Source of the DNA: Candidatus Rokuibacteriota bacterium
Lineage (GTDB): Bacteria; Methylomirabilota; Methylomirabilia; Rokubacteriales; CSP1-6
DNA: 33,369 nt
Reading direction: 5' to 3'
NCBI GenBank assembly: GCA_003220475.1
Contig: QHSO01000032.1
Location: 1-33,369, forward strand
Shown: piece after piece, positions 28,158 to 33,369 of the stretch
Layout of the letters: each line of letters opens with the position of its first letter
How positions within the stretch are numbered: position 1 is the first letter of the stretch
Position numbers and translations under genes: made by a program
Notes under the pieces: model-generated
What the model saw: the letters and a program-made list of their open reading frames with translations, nothing else
What the model was told of the DNA's origin: nothing
Database searches by the model: none

Positions 28158-29821
28158 CGCATCGTTGGGACGGCGCGGTCGATGGCGACGTCGACGAGGG
28201 CGGGGCCGGGATGATCGAGCGCGCGCAGGAGCGCCTCGCGCAGCGCCGCGGGCTTGTCGACGCGCTCGGCGAGCACGCCCATCGAGCGCGCGAGCGCGAC
28301 GTAGTCGATCTCGGGCGAGACCAGATCCATGCCCGGAAACACGCCGCGCTTGGCGCCGGGCAGCCCGAACGCGAGCATGCCGGATTTCAAGATCGCGTAC
28401 GACGCGTTGTTGGCGACCACGTACGTGACGGGCAGCGTGTAGTGGGCCGCCGTCCACAGCGCCTGCGGCGCATACATCACCGAGCCATCGCCGATCGTGG
28501 CCACCACGCGGCGCCGTGGATGCGCGAGCTGTACGCCAAGCGCGGCGCCCATGGCCCAGCCGAGCGTGCCGGTCTTGCTGCCGAAGAAGTCCGAGCCCGC
28601 GCGGAACGGCAGGTGCCGCAGCACGTGAGACAGCGACGACGCGGACTCGTCGACGACGAGCGCGTCCGGCGGCAGCAGCGTGCCCAGCATGCCCATGAGG
28701 TACTCCGGCGCGATCGGCACGCGCTCGGCGCTCGCGTCGGCGGCCGCGGCGAGGCGTCGAACGTGCTCGTCGCGCCCGCGTCCCAGCGTCACCAGGCGCT
28801 CGCGGGCCGCGCCGCGCGCGGCGTCGTCCTGGCGCTTGGCCACCGCCTCGTGGAGGTCGCTCAGCGCGCCGCGCACGCCGGCCACGATGCCGAGCGCGAC
28901 GGGATAGCTGCGGCCGATCTCCCGCGCGTCGTCGTCGATCTGGATGATCGTCTGGGCTGCGCCGAACGGCGCACCCGGCGCGTGGAAGAGCCACGTGAAG
29001 ACGTTCGCGCCGACGACGAGGATCACGTCGAAGCGCTCCAGCGCCTTGGCGGTGGCGGTCGACGTCGGATAGAGGCCGCCGCGCCACAGCGCATGATCAC
29101 CGGGGAAGGACAGCCGTCGATGGATGGGCTCGCCGTGCACCGCAGCGCCGAGCGTCTCGGCGAGCGCGACGAGCTCGGCCTGGGCGCCGGCGCGCGCGAC
29201 GCCATCGCCGGCGACGATCGCCGGCGCTTTCGCCCGCGCCAGCAGCGACCCCGCGCGAGCGATCGCCTCGGGCTCCGCCGTCGGTCTCAGCGCGACGGGC
29301 CCACGGGCGGCGCCGCGGTCGTCGCAGGGCTCGGTCATGAGATCCATCGGCAGCGCGAGGAAGACGGGCCCCGTCGGCGGCGCAAGCGCCAGGTGGATCG
29401 CCCGACGCAGCGCGCTCGGCGCCTCGGCCGCGTTGCGGAGCTCGTATGACCACTTGGTCAGGCCCTCGGTCATCTTCACCATGTCGCCGGCGAGGATCGG
29501 CGCGTCGAGGAGCAGTCGCGAGTCCTGCTGCCCCGCGGTCACCAGTAGCGGCGTCTTCGCGCGCGACGCGTTGTGAACGATCGACAGCGCGTTCGCAAGC
29601 CCGGGAGCGACGTGGAGATTCACGACGCCGAGCCGGCCCGACGCCTGCGCATAGCCGTCGGCGGCGGCCGCGGCCGTTGCCTCTTGCAGCGCGACGACGT
29701 ACGTGAGGCCGGATCCGTCGAGGGCATCCAGGAATGGCAGCTCGGTCGTGCCGGGGTTGCCGAAGAGGTAGTCCACCCCGGCCCCGCGCAGGATTTCGAT
29801 CAGGCGCGCGGCGACCTGCAT
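28154..29821 (-). CDS. ThDP-dependent enzyme 2, benzoylformate decarboxylase-like
   Basis: A 555-residue ThDP enzyme. Pyr domain: GVDYLFGNPGTTELPFLDAL and catalytic Glu47 in VALQEATAAAAADGYAQ; LHVAPGLANALSIVHNA is typical of benzoylformate decarboxylase and related 2-oxoacid decarboxylases. PP domain: GDGSVMYAPQALWTAAHYTLPVTYVVANNASYAILK holds the Mg/ThDP motif GDG-x25-NN. It differs clearly from enzyme 1, so the pair is not a recent duplication. ATG 29821 overlaps the stop of the PCYCGC gene as TGATG, a junction that exists only if the UGA in that gene is read through. Substrate unknown. Confidence 0.9.
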   Translation of the reverse strand: MQVAARLIEILRGAGVDYLFGNPGTTELPFLDALDGSGLTYVVALQEATAAAAADGYAQASGRLGVVNLHVAPGLANALSIVHNASRAKTPLLVTAGQQDSRLLLDAPILAGDMVKMTEGLTKWSYELRNAAEAPSALRRAIHLALAPPTGPVFLALPMDLMTEPCDDRGAARGPVALRPTAEPEAIARAGSLLARAKAPAIVAGDGVARAGAQAELVALAETLGAAVHGEPIHRRLSFPGDHALWRGGLYPTSTATAKALERFDVILVVGANVFTWLFHAPGAPFGAAQTIIQIDDDAREIGRSYPVALGIVAGVRGALSDLHEAVAKRQDDAARGAARERLVTLGRGRDEHVRRLAAAADASAERVPIAPEYLMGMLGTLLPPDALVVDESASSLSHVLRHLPFRAGSDFFGSKTGTLGWAMGAALGVQLAHPRRRVVATIGDGSVMYAPQALWTAAHYTLPVTYVVANNASYAILKSGMLAFGLPGAKRGVFPGMDLVSPEIDYVALARSMGVLAERVDKPAALREALLRALDHPGPALVDVAIDRAVPTMR

Positions 29822-30261
29822 CAGCGCGGTGGCCGCGGCGTGTCCATCGGACGCCCCTGAGGGACATACTTCGCGTCGATGAAGCGTCGGATCTCGGCCG
29901 GCGTCTTCCCCTCGCCCGTCAGCCGCATCACGTCACGCGTGATGTCCGTGCAGAGCGTTCAGGTCGCCGCGTGGCTCGTGTATGTCACGGCCGCGTCGGT
30001 CTCGGCCTTGATGTAGCACGAGCGATTCGACGTGTGGCCGACCTGGGCGCACCCGCACGTGCACGGGATATAGCGCAGGACATCACCGCGGGTCGTGGCG
30101 AAGCGGTAAAGCGCAGGTGCATCGGCATCGGCGGCGAACGCGGGCAGCCCGCCACGCGGGACGGTCTGGACCTCGTCGCCGATCTCGTCCCTGTTCGGCG
30201 CGCTCTGCGCCACGCCGGCGAGCGTGAGCGCGACCGCGACGGCGACGACCGCGCGCCTCAC
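29821..30261 (-). CDS. PCYCGC-type exported redox protein with in-frame UGA (selenocysteine candidate)
   Basis: A 146-codon protein with one TGA at codon 101 (29961-29959). Residues 1-20 are a signal peptide (no lipobox). The core has IPCTCGCAQVGHTSNRSCYIKA (PCTCGC at 66-71, His76, Cys82), the motif of PCYCGC proteins with Thr for Tyr. The UGA lies in HAAT-U-TLCTDI, where relatives have Cys, giving U101-x-x-C104. After it the frame stays open as TRDVMRLTGEGKTPAEIRRFIDAKY, a conserved-looking amphipathic tail, and ends in TGATG overlapping the next gene. A 7-bp hairpin sits 14 nt past the UGA. Probably a periplasmic metal or thiol-redox protein; function of the family is not established. Confidence 0.8.
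29926..29944 (-). promoter_or_regulatory. bSECIS-like hairpin downstream of the PCYCGC-gene UGA
   Basis: Minus strand CAUCACG (29944-29938), loop CGUGA, CGUGAUG (29932-29926): a perfect 7-bp stem. The loop starts 21 nt after the UGA and has G at its second position, both within what is known of bacterial SECIS elements recognised by SelB. Confidence 0.55.
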
Positions 30262-30713
30262 GAGGCCCTCGCCAGCGGATACTCGCGGCCACCGAGTCGA
30301 AGCGCGCCACGGCCCGAGGCCTCGTCGTAGTCGGCGAGGGCCAGCAGCTGGAAGGTCGCCGCGCGCGAAAACCGTGCCTCGAACGCGCCGGCCTTCACCG
30401 CACAGTAGGGCGCGTCACCACGACCGAGCCGGATGCTCGCCGGATCGACGCGCTCCTCGCTGCCGTCATTGAGCAGCGCGTGCAGCGCCTCGCCGCGCCG
30501 CTCGATGCGCGTCAATACGAATGGAGCATCGTCCACGTTCACCGGGATGCGCACCCGCGTCTGAATGAAGTACCCCTCGGCGTCTTTTTTCAGATTGCTT
30601 CGGAGATTAGCAAGGATTCCCGGATGCGTCACTTGAACACCTTCATCGTACCAGTCGCCATCCCTGTCGATGCGGAGGTCGGGAAGCTTCCAGTCGGCCG
30701 GCGGCGTCGCCAT
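30258..30713 (-). CDS. DUF1285-family protein
   Basis: A 151-residue cytoplasmic protein. LPDLRIDRDGDWYDEGVQVTHPGILANLRSNLKKDAEGYFIQTRVRIPVNVDDAPFVLTRIE follows the DUF1285 pattern (R-I-x-x-D-G-x-W-x-x-x-G, then R-D-x-E-G-Y, then V-x-D-A-P-F). Two small beta-rich domains are expected; no enzymatic role is established for the family. ATG 30713 has a perfect AGGAGG 8 nt upstream, inside the end of the MEMO-like gene, and overlaps its stop as TGATG. Its own stop overlaps the PCYCGC gene start as ATGA. Confidence 0.85.
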   Translation of the reverse strand: MATPPADWKLPDLRIDRDGDWYDEGVQVTHPGILANLRSNLKKDAEGYFIQTRVRIPVNVDDAPFVLTRIERRGEALHALLNDGSEERVDPASIRLGRGDAPYCAVKAGAFEARFSRAATFQLLALADYDEASGRGALRLGGREYPLARAS

Positions 30714-31834
30714 CAGCTGATCCTCCTAGAAGACGACGCGTCGTCGAAGAACGCCTGGGCGTCGCCGGCGGTGACCGCCTCGAGCGTTCGACGGTCGGCC
30801 TCGGCGAGGCGCGTGGCCTCCGCGCGCGAGACGGGCTCGGCGTCGCCGAACCTCGGGCCCACATGGGCGAGATCGGCGCCCGCCACGAACGCGACCCGAC
30901 GTCGGCTGGCGGCCACCGTCTCGCCGAGCGCGTCGAGGAAGCGCGCCACGCGGCGGTCGTTCTCCGGCCGGCGGCCGCGGACCAGCGCCTCGTGGACGAA
31001 GCTCGTGAGCACCGGCACGATCGCCACGTCGCGGCGGCCAGCGAAGAGGTAGCGCAGGAACACGGCCTGGAACTCGATCGCGTGCTCGTTGCGGTGCGCC
31101 AGCTCGGCGGCGAAGCAGTCCTGTCGTGCGCGCGCGGCGACCGCCTCGACGAAGTCGACGTCGACGGGCGCGGCGCCGAGCGGCGTGTCGTACGGCTTGC
31201 GCGTGAGCGCGAATGGATGCGACATCCCTGCGTGGCAGGTTCCGAAGATCACGAAGACATCCGCCGAGCAGCGCTCGGCGAGGTCGCGGTAGCCCCACGC
31301 ATAGGCCGGGCCGCCGCGATGGAAATCGATGTGCGGTGCGATGAGCGCGCAGACCGGCGAGCCTCCCCCCGCCGCGCGCTTGATCGGTCCCGGCCCTTGC
31401 GGCGTGGCGAAGAAGCCGTCGATCATCGCGGCCAGCGCCGCCGCATCGGCAGGATACGCGCCGCCCGCGTGGCTGGCCGGCCGCACCGGCGCCGCGAGGA
31501 ACGCGCCGTCGACGTCGGCACGCCGCGCCTCGAAGCGCGGTCCCTCGAGAAACCCGTGCTGGTCGAGCGCCTGCGCCAGCTCCTCCACGCGCGCGAGGTC
31601 GACGTGCTCGCCGCGCTGGCGCATGACCGCCTGCTGGATCGCATCGACGTCGTGCGCGCCGTCGAAGAGCGAGACGATCTCGAGCAGCGCCATCGGCAGC
31701 ATCACCACCGACGACGTGTAGCCGGCGGGATCGCGCAGCGCCAGGTAGCGCTCGCCGTCGTGCTCGACGGGGAACGCCTCGACGCCGCGCAGGCGCGGTC
31801 GGCGCGCGGTGCTCCGGTCCGCAGGCCTGCTCAC
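30713..31834 (-). CDS. MEMO-like protein with N-terminal winged-helix-like domain, C-terminally short
   Basis: A 373-residue protein. Residues about 18-100 (FPVEHDGERYLALRDPAGYT to LDQHGFLEGPR) form a PqqD/winged-helix-like domain. Residues 118-373 are a MEMO/AmmeMemoRadiSam protein B domain: SHAGGAYPAD, IAPHIDFHRGGPAYAW (His168), FGTCHAGMSHPFALT (His201), HRNEHAIEFQAVFLRYLF, and AGADLAHVGPRFG (His324). The chain ends SSSRRIS where relatives continue RRICG-x-x-P, so the conserved Cys that joins the His residues at the metal site, and about 40 more residues, are missing. No radical-SAM or AMMECR1 partner is near. GTG 31834 overlaps the peptidase stop as GTGA. Confidence 0.85.
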   Translation of the reverse strand: MSRPADRSTARRPRLRGVEAFPVEHDGERYLALRDPAGYTSSVVMLPMALLEIVSLFDGAHDVDAIQQAVMRQRGEHVDLARVEELAQALDQHGFLEGPRFEARRADVDGAFLAAPVRPASHAGGAYPADAAALAAMIDGFFATPQGPGPIKRAAGGGSPVCALIAPHIDFHRGGPAYAWGYRDLAERCSADVFVIFGTCHAGMSHPFALTRKPYDTPLGAAPVDVDFVEAVAARARQDCFAAELAHRNEHAIEFQAVFLRYLFAGRRDVAIVPVLTSFVHEALVRGRRPENDRRVARFLDALGETVAASRRRVAFVAGADLAHVGPRFGDAEPVSRAEATRLAEADRRTLEAVTAGDAQAFFDDASSSRRIS

Positions 31835-33051
31835 GGCTTGAGGTACGCGAGCGCGGCCGCGACGTAGATGCGCGCCGCGTCCACGAGCTCGGCGACGTCG
31901 ACGTGTTCGTCCACCTGATGCGGGATCAGACGACCGCCGGGTCCGCACGTGACGATCGGGATCCCGAGCTCCATTCGCAGAATCGTCCCGTCGGTCGAGC
32001 CCGGCACGCCGCCCCACCGGGCCGGCCGGCCGGTCGCGCGCCGCACCGCGCCGACCATCGCACGGACGAGCGGCTCGGTGCGCTCGACTCTGGTGGCGAG
32101 CCGAAAGCCGTTGATCGGCGCCCAGTCGATGGTGACACCGGCAGCGCGATCCGCGGCGCGGCGGCACGCCTCGTCGATCTCCTTCGCCACCGCCGCCGCG
32201 TCGGGCCCGGGCGTGAGCCGCACGTCGAGCGTGGCGTGCGCGGCGGCCGGGATGACGTTGGACTGCGGCACGCCGGCGACGGGCGCGGCGATGACCGTCG
32301 GCGTGACCGTCGGCGGTCGCAGATAGCGACTGCGCGTGCAGAGCGCGCGCAGCCGCCGTTCGAGTCGCGGCGCGTCGGCGACGAGCGCCGCCAGCGCGGT
32401 GATCGGATTCGCGCCGGCCTCGGGCATGGCGCCGTGAGCCATCCGCCCACGCGCGGTCACGCGCGCCCACACGACGCCACGCTGCTCGAGGCAGAGCTCG
32501 TTCTGCTCGGGCTCGCACACGATCGCCGCCGAGAGCTCGCGGCCCAGCGGCGTGGTGCACAGGTGCTTGGCGCCGAGCATGTCGCCTTCCTCGTCCACGA
32601 GCGCGCCAACGATGAGCCGGCCACCTAGGCGCACGCCGCTGCGCTTGATCGCCGCCGCCGCGATCATCGCGGCCGCCAGGCCCGCCTTCATGTCGGCGGC
32701 GCCGCGGCCATAAATTTTTCCGTCGACGAGATCGGCGCCGAACGGCGGGTGCGTCCACGCGGCGGGATCGCCCTCGGTGACGACGTCGGTGTGCCCCTCC
32801 AGCAGCAGCGTCGGCGTCGCGCCGCGCTCGCCGAGAACGCCGAGGACGTTCGGGCGTCCGGACGCGACGGCCTGGACCTCGACCTCGAAGCCCTGGCCGC
32901 GCATCCACCGCTCGACGTACGCGGCGACGGCGGCCTCGTTGGCGTCGGGATCGCCGGGACGCACGACGCTCGGAATGCGGACGAGATCGCGCGTGAGGGC
33001 CACCAGCTCGTCGGCATCGACCAGGGACAGCGCACGCGTCAGCGTCGGCAC
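31831..33051 (-). CDS. M20-family peptidase/deacylase (ArgE/DapE/ACY1-like)
   Basis: A 406-residue dinuclear zinc amidohydrolase. Metal and catalytic residues are intact: LLEGHTDVVTEGD (His87, Asp89), GRGAADMKAGLAA (Asp120), VDEEGDMLG (catalytic Glu154, ligand Glu155), CEPEQ (Glu180) and a C-terminal HQVDEHVDV His. The dimerisation lid (RGRMAHGAMPEAGANPI to TLDVRLTPG) is complete. Members remove N-acyl groups from amino acids or cleave dipeptides; ArgE, DapE and aminoacylase roles cannot be separated here, and no arginine or lysine pathway genes are nearby. GTG 33051 lies 22 nt after the preceding gene; the stop overlaps the MEMO-like gene. Confidence 0.9.
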   Translation of the reverse strand: MPTLTRALSLVDADELVALTRDLVRIPSVVRPGDPDANEAAVAAYVERWMRGQGFEVEVQAVASGRPNVLGVLGERGATPTLLLEGHTDVVTEGDPAAWTHPPFGADLVDGKIYGRGAADMKAGLAAAMIAAAAIKRSGVRLGGRLIVGALVDEEGDMLGAKHLCTTPLGRELSAAIVCEPEQNELCLEQRGVVWARVTARGRMAHGAMPEAGANPITALAALVADAPRLERRLRALCTRSRYLRPPTVTPTVIAAPVAGVPQSNVIPAAAHATLDVRLTPGPDAAAVAKEIDEACRRAADRAAGVTIDWAPINGFRLATRVERTEPLVRAMVGAVRRATGRPARWGGVPGSTDGTILRMELGIPIVTCGPGGRLIPHQVDEHVDVAELVDAARIYVAAALAYLKP

Positions 33052-33073
33052 GACGGTGGCTGGCCCGCGGCGG

Positions 33074-33369
33074 CTACTCGTGCGGAAACGACAGGATGAC
33101 GGAATCGAGACGGATGACGCGGTATTCCTCGAGGGCGATATAGAAGTAGTGGCCCTCGACTTCCTCCGCGCTCTCCTCGAAGGCGACGACCGTCTTGAGA
33201 TCGGGCATCTCGCGGAACGCGTTGGCGCCTTCGTCGAAGCCGTCGCCGCGAGCAACGACTTCCCCGTACCGGATCGGCGAGCCTTTCGGGCAGTTCACGC
33301 GGATGTCGGCAGGCGCTTCGGCCATCATCTTGACGAGGAGATTGATGCCGTAGACCTGGATGGGGATGT
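33074..33369 (-). CDS. Unknown protein, N-terminal part beyond window edge
   Basis: The frame is open from the right edge: IPIQVYGINLLVKMMAEAP continues into DIRVNCPKGSPIRYGEVVARGDGFDEGANAFREMPDLKTVVAFEESAEEVEGHYFYIALEEYRVIRLDSV and ends SFPHE. An ATG at 33328 exists but the residues before it continue the same sequence style, so the true start is probably outside. I do not recognise the family. The C-terminus is acidic with a VEGHYFYIALEEYRVIRLDSVIL beta pattern. First visible member of the minus-strand operon, 22 nt before the peptidase GTG. Confidence 0.7.
   Translation of the reverse strand, partial: IPIQVYGINLLVKMMAEAPADIRVNCPKGSPIRYGEVVARGDGFDEGANAFREMPDLKTVVAFEESAEEVEGHYFYIALEEYRVIRLDSVILSFPHE

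Noticed and set aside
26488-29821. The two ThDP genes as a recent tandem duplication
   Set aside because: Motif contexts differ throughout (GDGGFMFS versus GDGSVMYA), so they are distant paralogues.
30711-30730. UGA readthrough at the end of the MEMO-like gene
   Set aside because: The frame after that TGA gives Arg-rich text with no family resemblance, and the next gene's start and RBS sit there.

Overview
GC-rich bacterial window with short intergenic gaps and many start/stop overlaps. The gene set (two LLM-class flavin/F420-type oxidoreductases, an SDR, tandem ThDP decarboxylases, UPF0282-type metallo-hydrolase, lipid-cell-envelope genes, BamE-like and lipoprotein genes) fits an uncultivated soil or subsurface Gram-negative lineage such as Ca. 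Rokubacteria/Methylomirabilota. That placement is inference from gene content; there is no rRNA in the window.

Layout. 1-2.2 kb: tail of a MacA-like adaptor plus a MacB-type ATPase and permease (+). 2.3-9 kb: short, mostly single-gene units: a hypothetical gene, an LLM oxidoreductase (-), a TPR protein and endonuclease III (+), endonuclease IV (-), a ferritin-like diiron protein (+), an SRPBCC protein (-) and an EamA transporter (+). Convergent pairs are separated by strong G/C hairpins. 8.6-10 kb: a UPF0282-like metallo-hydrolase translationally coupled to a peroxiredoxin whose peroxidatic Cys codon is UGA. 10.0-10.14 kb: two copies of a structured repeat with compensatory base changes. 10.1-17.9 kb (-): an operon CorA > ketopantoate reductase-like > heterodimeric ABC exporter > alkyltransferase-like protein > LLM > SDR. 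17.9-19.3 kb (+): inositol-monophosphatase family enzyme and a lipoprotein. 19.3-25.4 kb (-): a compact aryl-polyene-like lipid cluster: BamE-like protein > acyltransferase > ACP > COG4648-like membrane protein > dehydratase-glycosyltransferase fusion > LpxL-like acyltransferase > dehydratase > ketosynthase. 25.4-26.3 kb (-): orphan MshEN (c-di-GMP-type) protein. 26.5-33.4 kb (-): a fully overlapping operon: unknown protein > M20 peptidase > MEMO-like protein > DUF1285 > PCYCGC-type protein with in-frame UGA > ThDP enzyme > 19-codon bridge ORF > ThDP enzyme.

Most notable points: two independent selenocysteine candidates (peroxiredoxin U49-x-x-C52 and a PCYCGC-type protein U101-x-x-C104, the latter with a well-placed bSECIS-like hairpin and a stop that overlaps the next ATG only if UGA is read through); three operon junctions of the form CTGA where the downstream gene has no close ATG/GTG/TTG, suggesting CUG initiation; a recurrent promoter layout placing the -10 box 6-8 nt before the start codon (leaderless mRNAs); and the reduced aryl-polyene-like cluster. 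No tRNA, rRNA, CRISPR array, transposase or phage gene was seen.
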